A program made the translations under genes and the position numbers. The notes beneath the pieces were generated by a model. It saw nothing but the letters and a program-made list of their open reading frames with translations. It had not been told where the DNA came from and ran no database searches. Source: GCA-2698665 sp047611265 (GTDB lineage Bacteria > Pseudomonadota > Gammaproteobacteria > GCA-002705445 > GCA-002716945). From it: DNA of 26,429 nt. Each line of letters begins with the position of its first letter. Within the stretch, counting starts at the first letter, position 1. Of this stretch, positions 17,928 to 26,429 are shown one piece after another. The stretch spans positions 1 through 26,429 of the forward strand of contig JBLFWM010000008.1 in assembly GCA_047611265.1 (NCBI GenBank), written 5' to 3'.

Positions 17928-18404
17928 ATGAATAAAATCCCTATGACGGCTGATGGCGCTGTACAACTCAAAGAAGAGTTACACGGCCTAAAAAGCATTG
18001 AAAGACCAAGAATTGTTTCAGCTATTAAAGAAGCTAGAGAGAAAGGCGATTTGAAAGAAAATGCTGAATATCATGCTGCGCGTGAAGAACAAAGTTTTAT
18101 GGAAGGTAGAATTAAAGATATTGAGGCAAAACTTTCTAAAGCACATGTTATAGATATAAAAACTATGCCTGTGTCAACAAAGGTAATATTTGGCTCTACC
18201 GTATTATTAATTAATCTTGATGATGGTAAGAAAGTTACATATAAGTTAGTTGGCGAAGATGAGGCGGATCTTAAGCTTGGGAAAATTTCAATTACTTCTC
18301 CATTAGCTAGAGCCTTAATAGGAAAAGATCAGGATGATGTTATTGAGCTCAAGATGCCAAGCGGAATTACAGAGTATGAAATCTCTAAAGTTAAATATGA
18401 ATGA
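17928..18404 (+). CDS. greA: Transcript cleavage factor GreA
   Basis: GreA enters the RNA polymerase secondary channel and rescues backtracked complexes by stimulating RNA cleavage. The product has 158 residues. The N-terminal coiled coil spans roughly residues 8-75, with the acidic tip residues D41 and E44 in KGDLKENAEYHAAREEQ. The C-terminal FKBP-like domain includes FGSTVLL and the SPLARALIGK motif. The start is only 14 bases after the tRNA-Thr end and has no evident ribosome binding site. The mRNA 5' end is therefore probably created by tRNA 3' processing, leaving a very short leader. Confidence 0.97.
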   Translation: MNKIPMTADGAVQLKEELHGLKSIERPRIVSAIKEAREKGDLKENAEYHAAREEQSFMEGRIKDIEAKLSKAHVIDIKTMPVSTKVIFGSTVLLINLDDGKKVTYKLVGEDEADLKLGKISITSPLARALIGKDQDDVIELKMPSGITEYEISKVKYE

Positions 18405-18774
18405 TATTATTCAAAAGAATGTCTTAGGTGAGCCTCTAGAGCTTTGCGGGGAAGATCCTATTACTGGCTACTACAGAGATGGTTCATGTAATACAGATAA
18501 TACTGATTATGGTTCGCATACAGTATGTGCATCAATTACAAATAAATTTCTAGAATTTTCAAAAAGCATGGGCAATGATTTATCAACCCCAAGACCAGAG
18601 CTAGGCTTTAAAGGTCTTAAACCTGGTGACTCATGGTGCTTATGCGCTAATCGCTGGCTTGAAGCATATCAAAATGGTTCTGCTCCCAAAATCAAACTTA
18701 AATCCACTCACCTCAGGGCCTTAGAGATAATAGACCTAGATTCTTTAAAAGAGCATTCGGTAGACATCTCTTGA
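18397..18774 (+). CDS. DUF2237 family protein
   Basis: The product has 125 residues from the ATG at 18397, which overlaps the greA stop by eight bases (ATGAATGA). It has the family pattern: NVLGEPLELCGEDPITGYYRDG near the N-terminus, then CNTDNTDYGSHTVCA and the central PGDSWCLCANRWLEA. Five cysteines are spaced at about residues 17, 31, 44, 81 and 83, the pattern of a metal-binding or redox protein. DUF2237 proteins have no established function that I know of. The overlap shows translational coupling with greA. Confidence 0.85.
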   Translation: MNDIIQKNVLGEPLELCGEDPITGYYRDGSCNTDNTDYGSHTVCASITNKFLEFSKSMGNDLSTPRPELGFKGLKPGDSWCLCANRWLEAYQNGSAPKIKLKSTHLRALEIIDLDSLKEHSVDIS

Positions 18775-18805
18775 TGTAAACAGGGAACTAGCTCATAATT
18801 ATAAT

Positions 18806-19360
18806 ATGAGATTCTTCAAAAAATTAATGTACATAGGAGCGTTTTTCGCCATGACTAACAATGTTAATGCATCATGCCCTAGCTCTCTAGATTTTGATAT
18901 TAAATTATTAGGTGAAGATAAAACAGTTAATCTCTGCAAAGAATATCTTGGTAAAGTTATACTTGTTGTTAATACTGCAAGTAAATGTGGCTTCACACCG
19001 CAATATGAAGGCTTGGAAAAGTTATATAAGGAAAAGAAAGATGATGGTTTTGTGGTATTAGGTTTCCCCTCCCATGATTTCTACCAGGAGCCCTCAACAG
19101 AAAAAGAGATAAAAGATTTTTGTAATTTAACTTATGACGTTCAATTCCCAATGTTTACAAAAACAACAGTTAGAGGGAAAAACGCCCATCCTTTCTTTAA
19201 ATTACTTACCAAGGAAACCAATAGCTCTCCGAAATGGAATTTTCACAAATACCTTATAGGGAAAGATGGAGTTATAGTGGACAGCTTTTCTACTGTGACA
19301 GGTCCTGGAAGCAATAAAATTATCAAAAAAATTGATGAGCTCCTAGACTCTTCTTCTTAA
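18806..19360 (+). CDS. Exported glutathione peroxidase-family protein (probably thioredoxin-type)
   Basis: This family reduces hydroperoxides. The 184-residue product begins with a signal peptide (MRFFKKLMYIGAFFAMT then NNVNA, cleavage near residue 22), so it should act in the periplasm. The peroxidatic Cys is C61 in NTASKCGFTPQY, and Q94 and W144-N145 complete the catalytic tetrad. The usual FPCNQF block reads FPSHDF here, so that Cys is lost. C106 in KDFCNLTY is the likely resolving Cys, as in thioredoxin-dependent members; this is inference. It is third in the greA unit, 31 bases after the DUF2237 gene. Its stop is 14 bases from the convergent coaX stop. Confidence 0.88.
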   Translation: MRFFKKLMYIGAFFAMTNNVNASCPSSLDFDIKLLGEDKTVNLCKEYLGKVILVVNTASKCGFTPQYEGLEKLYKEKKDDGFVVLGFPSHDFYQEPSTEKEIKDFCNLTYDVQFPMFTKTTVRGKNAHPFFKLLTKETNSSPKWNFHKYLIGKDGVIVDSFSTVTGPGSNKIIKKIDELLDSSS

Positions 19361-19374
19361 AAATATTCTGCTAG

Positions 19375-20115
19375 TTATAGGTGGCTTGCTATTAAGCCTA
19401 TAGACTTAAGAACTAAATTAGGTTCGTATTTATTTTTGACAGACAATCTTTTTGAAATTATTTTTCCATAACCACCACTGATCAATAATTTTGGCAATGT
19501 TTTTTGATTTTCTTTAATTTGATTATAAGTATTCTCTATTGCAGATATTACCATTAATAAATATCCTTCCGTAATACCATCCTCTGTCTTTTTAGGAAAA
19601 TATTTTTTTTGTGATGCCGTGTCTTCTTTTATTTTAATGTTTTTTAAATGATAAGCATTTTTAAAAGACTTGCTGTAACCATCAAATCCTCCTAGGATAT
19701 ATCCCCCTAAATGTATTCCCTTAGCGTTTACTATATCAATTGATATAGCAGTCCCACAATCAACAATTATTAAAGGTTTTTTGTGAAGAAAAAAAGAGGC
19801 TACAATTGCTACCCATCTATCATCTCCTAATTTTTCTGGTTGCGTATAACCGTTAGTCACACCCAACAGGTTAGACGATGATTTGATTTGCTTAACTCTA
19901 CATTTAAATATTTTTTTTAATTTATCTATGATTAATTTATTCTCTTTAACGCTAATGACGCTTGTAAGCAATATTTCATCTATTTCCTTTTTTAAATATT
20001 TTTTCAAAGTAACGAGTAATTTATTATTACCACTATTACTGGTCATAGATAATTTACTATTTCCCCACAGGCTTACTGATGTAGTTGTATTCCCAATGTC
20101 TATTAAAAGCTTCAT
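19375..20115 (-). CDS. coaX: Type III pantothenate kinase
   Basis: CoaX phosphorylates pantothenate, the first step of coenzyme A synthesis, and is not feedback-inhibited by CoA. The product has 246 residues. It has the ASKHA-fold motifs: DIGNTTTSV (6-14), GDDRWVAIVA (97-106), the phosphate loop VDCGTAISIDI (118-128) and GGYILGGF (137-144). It overlaps birA by four bases (ATGA), so the two are coupled. In many Gammaproteobacteria birA is followed by coaX or coaA at this place next to the tRNA-tuf cluster. Confidence 0.95.
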   Translation of the reverse strand: MKLLIDIGNTTTSVSLWGNSKLSMTSNSGNNKLLVTLKKYLKKEIDEILLTSVISVKENKLIIDKLKKIFKCRVKQIKSSSNLLGVTNGYTQPEKLGDDRWVAIVASFFLHKKPLIIVDCGTAISIDIVNAKGIHLGGYILGGFDGYSKSFKNAYHLKNIKIKEDTASQKKYFPKKTEDGITEGYLLMVISAIENTYNQIKENQKTLPKLLISGGYGKIISKRLSVKNKYEPNLVLKSIGLIASHL

Positions 20116-20879
20116 TTCAATAATCTCATTGAATAATTTATATCTGATACATTTACAATTTTATCATTCGTTTGTATTTGTAATTCACCCTTGTCATTTA
20201 TCCCAATCAATTTCCCAGTAATCTCTTTATCCTTGCTTATTAAAATAATATTTTTGTTTTTAGCATACATAGATTCATTCCATTTTTTTTGGAAAGATGT
20301 AAACCCCTGTTTCTCAAATAATGATATGTTTTTTAATAAAACGGAAATAGTGGTGCCAACCAATAGACTAGTATTATCTTTTTCTATATTTAAATTTGCT
20401 GGATAACCATCTATAAAATTTATTAAATTATCTGGGATAGAGATATTAAAACCAAAGCCAATCATAGAGTAAAATGAGTTTTTGCTATCTATGAGGTTTT
20501 CTATTAAAGTGCCGCAGACCTTTTTACCATTTTGCATAATATCATTTGGCCATTTAATAGTTAGCTCATGATTACCAAGCACCTTGCAAGCCTCAATAAT
20601 TGAGATACCTACCAAATGGCTCAAGACAAAATATTCGTTTAAACTTTTATTAAATCTTAAACATAAGCTAAAACCTAGTGAGTTACCTTGAAAGTTAACC
20701 CATTTCTTGCCTCTTCTTCCCCTTGAGTGACGTTGATTATTTGATAAAATAATTATGGGAGCTTGATCTCGAATATAACCATAATTTAAGTAATCATTAG
20801 TTGAAGAAACATAGTTTTTAGAGAATATATTAATGTTCATGCGTTCAATATTATTTTTTATTTTATAATCTATAAACAT
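20112..20879 (-). CDS. birA: Biotin-[acetyl-CoA-carboxylase] ligase, short form without DNA-binding domain
   Basis: BirA activates biotin to biotinyl-AMP and attaches it to the biotin carboxyl carrier protein. The biotin-binding loop is SRGRRGKKW (52-60), followed by KWPND (109-113) and KKVCGTLIE (119-127). The product has 255 residues and no N-terminal winged helix, so it should not repress biotin genes as E. coli BirA does. An ATG at 20840 (residue 14) fits the usual start of such short forms just as well; neither start has a clear ribosome binding site. It is divergent from the fpr gene. Confidence 0.93.
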   Translation of the reverse strand: MFIDYKIKNNIERMNINIFSKNYVSSTNDYLNYGYIRDQAPIIILSNNQRHSRGRRGKKWVNFQGNSLGFSLCLRFNKSLNEYFVLSHLVGISIIEACKVLGNHELTIKWPNDIMQNGKKVCGTLIENLIDSKNSFYSMIGFGFNISIPDNLINFIDGYPANLNIEKDNTSLLVGTTISVLLKNISLFEKQGFTSFQKKWNESMYAKNKNIILISKDKEITGKLIGINDKGELQIQTNDKIVNVSDINYSMRLLK

Positions 20880-20883
20880 ATTT

Positions 20884-20912
20884 TTGACATAAAATTAGGT
20901 TTCACTTATGAT
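20884..20912 (+). promoter_or_regulatory. Sigma-70 promoter of the fpr-rhodanese unit
   Basis: TTGACA (20884-20889), a 17-base spacer and TATGAT (20907-20912) form a near-consensus promoter. The predicted start is near 20919, giving a leader of about 35 bases before the fpr ATG at 20954. AAGGA in this leader is about 13 bases before the ATG, a long spacing for a ribosome binding site. Confidence 0.75.
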
Positions 20913-20953
20913 GGCCTAGCAAATCATAATTATAAGGAATAACATAGCATAAA

Positions 20954-21697
20954 ATGGCAATTAATTGGATAGAGACGGAAATCATAGAGCATATTAAGTG
21001 GACAGATACTCTGGCATCGCTTAAATTTAAAGGAAATATTCCCACATACACTGCTGGTCAATATACTAAAGTTGGTCTTCATATAGGTGGAGAGTTGATC
21101 TCTAGACCATATTCATATGTAAGTTCGCCCAATGATGATTTTCTTGAAATAATTTATGTAAATGTGCCTGATGGGGTTCTAACTCCAAAGCTACATGAGC
21201 TTAAAGTGGGTGATAAATTACAAGTTATGGAAAAATCTGTAGGATTTTTTACAATGAGCGAAGTTCCGGATGGGAAAAATTTATGGATGTTTGCGACAGG
21301 AACAGGACTAGGAGTATTTATTTCTCTACTGAAAACCCCAGAACCATGGGAAAGATTTGATAATGTTATCCTTGTTCACGGTGTCAGACACTCTAATGAA
21401 TTAGCTTATCAAGATCAAATATCTGAGTTTGACAAGAATAACCCTGGAAAATTTAAATACATACCAACAGTCACCAGAGAAAATATAGATGGGTGTCTAA
21501 AGATTAGAATACCCGAAGGGATTAAATCTAAAAAATTTGAAGAACTATCAAAGATAGTTATAAATAATGACTCACAATTTATGATTTGTGGAAACCCAGA
21601 TATGATCAATGATACGGTTGAACTACTAAATGAAAAAGGTTTGGAAAGAAATAGGCGTAGTAAACCTGGCAATATTACATTAGAAAAATATTGGTAA
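20954..21697 (+). CDS. fpr: Ferredoxin/flavodoxin-NADP+ reductase
   Basis: This FAD enzyme passes electrons between NADPH and ferredoxin or flavodoxin. The product has 247 residues, the size of the bacterial Fpr subclass. The FAD-binding motif RPYS is at 51-54. The NADP-binding loop ATGTGLGVF begins at 114, and MICGNPDMI is the conserved block of the C-terminal nucleotide site. The protein ends in Tyr-Trp, an aromatic terminus like those that stack on FAD in this subclass. It is expressed from its own promoter and followed 16 bases later by a rhodanese gene. Confidence 0.94.
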   Translation: MAINWIETEIIEHIKWTDTLASLKFKGNIPTYTAGQYTKVGLHIGGELISRPYSYVSSPNDDFLEIIYVNVPDGVLTPKLHELKVGDKLQVMEKSVGFFTMSEVPDGKNLWMFATGTGLGVFISLLKTPEPWERFDNVILVHGVRHSNELAYQDQISEFDKNNPGKFKYIPTVTRENIDGCLKIRIPEGIKSKKFEELSKIVINNDSQFMICGNPDMINDTVELLNEKGLERNRRSKPGNITLEKYW

Positions 21698-21713
21698 AAG
21701 ACCTGCTTTTCAA

Positions 21714-22073
21714 ATGGAGTTTGATTTGATTGAAAAAGAACCACTCGAAGTAAAAGCAATGCTTGATGAAGATTCATCGAATATAATGCTTTTAGATGTT
21801 AGGGAACAATGGGAATTTGATTTGTGTCATATACCCGCGTCCATACATATTCCCATTGCTGAAGTTATCCTAAGAGTGTCAGAATTAGAAAAGACAAACC
21901 CTATTGTTATAGTTTGTCATAACGGAAGAAGAAGTCTGAATATAGGCCTGGAGCTTATAGAAAAGGGATTTGACAATGTTATCAACTTAAAAGGTGGTGT
22001 TGATCAATGGGCTGATGATATAGATACCTCAATGACTAAGTATGGAATGAAAGAAATTTTAGAAAATAGCTGA
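21714..22073 (+). CDS. Single-domain rhodanese (sulfurtransferase)
   Basis: The 119-residue product is one rhodanese domain. LLDVREQWEF (26-35) is the CH2A-type motif and HIPASIHIPI follows. The catalytic Cys is C68 in the loop CHNGRRS (68-74), and LKGGVDQWA (92-100) is the conserved end. Such proteins carry a persulfide for sulfur relay; the substrate cannot be told from sequence. It is probably co-transcribed with fpr (16 bases apart) and converges with a small gene whose stop is eight bases away. Confidence 0.9.
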   Translation: MEFDLIEKEPLEVKAMLDEDSSNIMLLDVREQWEFDLCHIPASIHIPIAEVILRVSELEKTNPIVIVCHNGRRSLNIGLELIEKGFDNVINLKGGVDQWADDIDTSMTKYGMKEILENS

Positions 22074-22081
22074 GATACTCT

Positions 22082-22279
22082 TTAGTACCCAAGCCAATCT
22101 TTGTAACTCACCCATCCTTTATTTTTATATGCCACGTTTGGAAGTACTGGTATGTTGTTAGGTTTTATATTGCCTTTACACCAGGTATCCCAGTCCTTTT
22201 TACTCTTTAAATTTAAAGATCTTGAGAATTCCCTAGCCTCTAGAAAATTTTGTAACTTTAATTCATAAATATATTTCAT
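22082..22279 (-). CDS. Small protein made of one phage-integrase-type repeat (INT_rpt)
   Basis: The product has 65 residues from the ATG at 22279; a longer frame starting at 22396 would run through 5S rRNA and is rejected. The sequence FLEAREFSRSLNLKSKKDW, then WCKGNIKPNNIP, VAYKNKGWVSYKDWLGY, fits the repeat unit found in tandem in some integrase-like proteins (Pfam INT_rpt, recalled without a search). Here it stands alone and makes up nearly the whole protein. No ribosome binding site is visible. A TATAAT at 22291-22286 ends six bases before the ATG, which would give a leaderless mRNA. It lies directly behind the rRNA terminator. Confidence 0.65.
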   Translation of the reverse strand: MKYIYELKLQNFLEAREFSRSLNLKSKKDWDTWCKGNIKPNNIPVLPNVAYKNKGWVSYKDWLGY

Positions 22280-22285
22280 ATTTAT

Positions 22286-22291
22286 ATTATA
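22286..22291 (-). promoter_or_regulatory. -10-like TATAAT close to the INT_rpt gene start
   Basis: The hexamer is six bases from the ATG, so a transcript from it would begin at or next to the start codon. The matching -35 position falls in the rRNA terminator stem and is not consensus. Confidence 0.35.
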
Positions 22292-22294
22292 AAT

Positions 22295-22320
22295 AAAAAA
22301 AGGCCCCCGAAGGAGCCTTT
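22295..22320 (-). terminator. Intrinsic terminator of the 23S-5S rRNA operon
   Basis: A 9-bp stem AAAGGCTCC/GGGGCCTTT with a TTCG tetraloop is followed by a T-run on the minus strand, 11 bases after the 5S 3' end. This is a classical strong terminator. Confidence 0.92.
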
Positions 22321-22330
22321 CTAAAAATTT

Positions 22331-22448
22331 AAGCTGACAGTGTCCTACTCTCGCAAAGGGAGACCCTTTACTACCATCGGCGCAACATGGTTTCACTACT
22401 GAGTTCGGAATGGATCAGGTGGTTCCCAGGCGCTATTGCCATCATACA
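22331..22448 (-). rRNA. rrf: 5S ribosomal RNA
   Basis: The sequence contains the conserved core CCGAACTCAGTAGTGAAACC and GCGCCGATGGTAGT, then GGGTCTCCC and GCGAGAGTAGG. The ends were placed by alignment to helix I of E. coli 5S and may be off by a few bases. Helix I pairs for six bases near the loop end and then weakens. It lies 87 bases after 23S. Confidence 0.95.
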
Positions 22449-22484
22449 TAAATTTAATTTAGGAATTATTATTATACGCTTATT

Positions 22485-22508
22485 CTTTAGATCTTAAATA
22501 TTTAGAAC
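22485..22508 (-). other. 3' strand of an outer rRNA-precursor stem
   Basis: This stretch between 23S and 5S is largely complementary to 25597-25622 upstream of 23S, with a perfect core AGATCTTA and flanking CTTT and TAGAA matches. Both lie in the same minus-strand precursor. Pairing would enclose the 23S processing stem, as in RNase III substrates of rRNA operons. Confidence 0.55.
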
Positions 22509-22535
22509 AAAAAAATGTTTCATTTTTAATGTTAT

Positions 22536-25450
<2,915 letters not shown>

Positions 25451-25464
25451 TTATAACTTAAAAA

Positions 25465-25482
25465 AGCTCAATAAATTGAGTT
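25465..25482 (-). other. Terminator-like hairpin just upstream of mature 23S
   Basis: CTCAAT and ATTGAG form a stem with a two-base apex, extended by A-T and G-T pairs and flanked by A/T runs on both sides. On the minus strand a run of six T follows. A transcript towards 23S must pass it, so it is either a processing hairpin or needs antitermination. Confidence 0.4.
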
Positions 25483-25570
25483 ATTTTTTTAAATCGTTCG
25501 TTTGTCAAAAATCCTAATAAATTAGTCTTTTCAACTTGGTTCTCATCAATAAAGTAACATTTTTACACTA

Positions 25571-25590
25571 CAGTATTTACATAAATACTG
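25571..25590. repeat. Near-perfect palindrome in the 23S leader
   Basis: CAGTATTTA and TAAATACTG are 9-base inverted copies separated by two bases. It could be a hairpin in the rRNA leader or a dimeric protein site; sequence alone does not decide. Confidence 0.5.
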
Positions 25591-25596
25591 CGGTTT

Positions 25597-25622
25597 GATT
25601 CTAGATTCTAAGATCTAAAAAG
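25597..25622 (-). other. 5' strand of the outer rRNA-precursor stem
   Basis: This stretch is complementary to 22485-22508, with core AGATCTTA. It places the precursor 5' end upstream of about 25622 if the stem is real. Confidence 0.55.
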
Positions 25623-25647
25623 ATACATGTACAATTAATTCCTAAAT

Positions 25648-25660
25648 TTTCTTCAGAGCA
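25648..25660 (-). promoter_or_regulatory. Weak boxA-like sequence in the 23S leader
   Basis: The minus strand reads TGCTCTGAAGAAAATTT, matching the TGCTCT start and AATTT end of the E. coli rrn boxA region but not its middle. It directly follows a hairpin, the boxB-boxA order of rrn leaders. The match is partial. Confidence 0.3.
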
Positions 25661-25681
25661 AAAAAAAGCGAGCATCGCTTT
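25660..25681 (-). terminator. Hairpin with T-run between the FkbM gene and 23S
   Basis: AAAGCGA/TCGCTTT with a three-base loop is followed by eight T on the minus strand. By form it is an intrinsic terminator that would end transcription from the methyltransferase side, isolating the 23S-5S unit. Because a boxA-like sequence follows, a boxB-type role in an rRNA leader is the alternative. Confidence 0.6.
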
Positions 25682-25699
25682 TAACGCTCACTGAGAGTG

Positions 25700-25728
25700 A
25701 TTATATATGATAGGTAGGGAATTAGAAG
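25700..25728 (-). promoter_or_regulatory. Weak candidate promoter for 23S-5S
   Basis: TATAAT (25705-25700) on the minus strand has an AT-rich upstream stretch but only CTTCTA at the -35 position. It would start transcripts near 25693, before the hairpin and boxA-like sequence. It is the best -10 I can see on this strand, not a firm call. Confidence 0.25.
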
Positions 25729-25756
25729 CTTTATTTCTACTGATTTCAATATTTTA

Positions 25757-25870
25757 TAGAGCTAGTCGCTGTCAAACCGGCAACCCTCTTGATTGTCTAG
25801 CAGGTACTCTCTCATCTGGCTCATTAAGAGGAATGCTTGAGCTTACCGGCTTGCTGCTTTGGCCAGCCTG
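25757..25870 (+). ncRNA. Candidate pseudoknotted RNA resembling SAM-I/SAM-IV riboswitches
   Basis: The plus strand has GAGCTAG (25759-25765) pairing with CTGGCTC (25816-25822), and CCTCTTGAT (25785-25793) pairing with ATTAAGAGG (25823-25831). The second partner begins exactly where the first ends, giving a pseudoknot whose order matches P1 plus the P3-loop pseudoknot of SAM-IV riboswitches. Both helices hold a G-U pair that would be an A-C mismatch on the minus strand, favouring the plus strand. The core GTCAAACCGGCAACC resembles the conserved SAM-I joining region, and GGTAC follows it. A normal P2 hairpin is not evident, so class membership is uncertain. No plus-strand gene follows. Confidence 0.4.
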
Positions 25871-26073
25871 ATAGCTAAAATAATTGTAATTGTATACGCT
25901 ATTAGATGATTTTATATTTTTATGAAAATATTAATATATTGTAATAATTAAAGCATCAGTTTTCTTTTCACAAACCATTCTAAATGATTATCAGAAATTA
26001 AATTCTATTTTTTAAGTTCATTGTAAATCGATTTATTATATTAAATTTACTTGCTTTCATGAACCTAATAAAA
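25871..26073. other. Gene-free AT-rich stretch
   Basis: No supported gene lies here. The only plus-strand start is a nine-codon frame at 25922. GTTCAT (26018-26023) and ATGAAC (26059-26064), with inner GTAAAT/ATTTAC, can form a long hairpin after the methyltransferase stop, but it has no adjacent T-run on either strand. Confidence 0.5.
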
Positions 26074-26429
26074 CTATTTTTTTATCCATATTTGATTAAA
26101 TGATGAATCTGTAGGGTCGCCTTTTCCAATATAATCTGACAACTTCTGATTCGTAGTAAAGCCACAGTCTGTTAGTATTTTAGTTATCCCATCAGATTGA
26201 GCAAGGAAATTATAAGCAACTTCAATTAAAACTGTTTTGCAAATAGGGTTTTTTAAGGTTTCTAATGCCCCAGCCAATATTAAATGTTCTATACCATCAA
26301 CGTCTATTTTAATCATTTTTGGATATTCAGTAAGTATATTATTTTGTATTAAAAAGTCGAGAGAGAAGCCCAGTGTTTGATAGGAAAGAGACTTATTCAT
26401 AGGGGTTCCATCATGCCCATATTCGACAC
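26074..26429 (-). CDS. FkbM-family methyltransferase, C-terminal part
   Basis: The frame is open from the right edge to a TAG stop at 26074, so at least 118 residues are visible and the true start is outside; the ATG at 26400 is probably internal. The motif IKIDVDGIEHLILAGA, followed by CKTVLIEVAYN, is the conserved C-terminal core of FkbM methyltransferases, which use SAM to methylate sugar or other hydroxyl groups. The upstream residues VEYGHDGTP continue the frame. It is on the same strand as 23S and occupies the place where 16S would be expected. The substrate is unknown. Confidence 0.85.
   Translation of the reverse strand, partial: VEYGHDGTPMNKSLSYQTLGFSLDFLIQNNILTEYPKMIKIDVDGIEHLILAGALETLKNPICKTVLIEVAYNFLAQSDGITKILTDCGFTTNQKLSDYIGKGDPTDSSFNQIWIKK

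Noticed and set aside
18334..18396. Upstream start for the DUF2237 gene inside greA
   Set aside because: The extra 21 residues are out-of-frame greA sequence; family homology begins at 18397, which overlaps the greA stop.
18800..18805. TATAAT directly before the peroxidase ATG
   Set aside because: A start site from it would fall inside the coding region and remove the charged part of the signal peptide; transcription from greA explains the gene better.
22082..22396. Longer 104-residue frame ending at the small minus-strand gene
   Set aside because: Its first 39 codons run through 5S rRNA and the rRNA terminator; only the part from 22279 matches the repeat domain.
25845..25880. Resemblance of the minus strand to the 4.5S SRP RNA tip (CAGG then AAGCAGC)
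   Set aside because: The GGAA tetraloop and flanking symmetric loops do not form, so the match is only local.
25690..25890. Minus-strand small RNA ending at the terminator at 25660-25681
   Set aside because: It does not match 6S, tmRNA or RNase P, and two of the three long helices in 25757-25870 pair better on the plus strand. It is not fully excluded.

Overview
The window looks like a piece of an AT-rich, compact chromosome from a streamlined gammaproteobacterium, probably a marine lineage of the SAR86 type. The lineage is inferred from gene order, base composition and short intergenic gaps; I could not run a phylogeny. The order rRNA, birA, coaX, tRNA-Tyr, tRNA-Gly, tRNA-Thr, tuf, tRNA-Trp, secE, nusG, rplKAJL, rpoBC is the classical gammaproteobacterial arrangement, comparable to the E. 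coli rrnB-birA-coaA-thrU-tyrU-glyT-thrT-tufB-secE-nusG-rpl-rpo region.

Layout from left to right. Positions 1-16600 are almost wholly minus-strand information-processing genes. In transcription order they are tRNA-Tyr, tRNA-Gly, a small membrane protein, tRNA-Thr(GGU), tuf, tRNA-Trp, secE, nusG, rplK, rplA, rplJ, rplL, rpoB, rpoC, then rpsL, rpsG, fusA and the first codons of an unidentified basic ORF that leaves the left edge. Positions 16650-17763 hold three small minus-strand genes of unknown function. Positions 17840-19360 form a plus-strand unit: tRNA-Thr(UGU), greA, a DUF2237 gene and an exported glutathione peroxidase. Positions 19375-20879 are coaX and birA on the minus strand. A consensus sigma-70 promoter then drives a plus-strand ferredoxin-NADP reductase and a single-domain rhodanese. 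A small minus-strand gene encoding one phage-integrase-type repeat (INT_rpt) sits between the rhodanese gene and the 5S rRNA.

Positions 22331-25450 are 5S and 23S rRNA on the minus strand. No 16S rRNA lies upstream of the 23S. Instead there are about 620 bases without a protein gene, then the C-terminal part of an FkbM-family methyltransferase on the same strand. This gap holds a terminator-like (or boxB-like) hairpin, precursor-processing stems, and on the plus strand a candidate pseudoknotted RNA that resembles the SAM-I/SAM-IV riboswitch superfamily but has no gene behind it.

The points most worth a second look are the unlinked 23S-5S operon, the orphan riboswitch-like element pointing antisense into a predicted SAM-dependent methyltransferase gene, the single-repeat INT_rpt protein, and the relocation of tRNA-Thr(UGU) from the head of the tRNA-tufB cluster to the front of greA.
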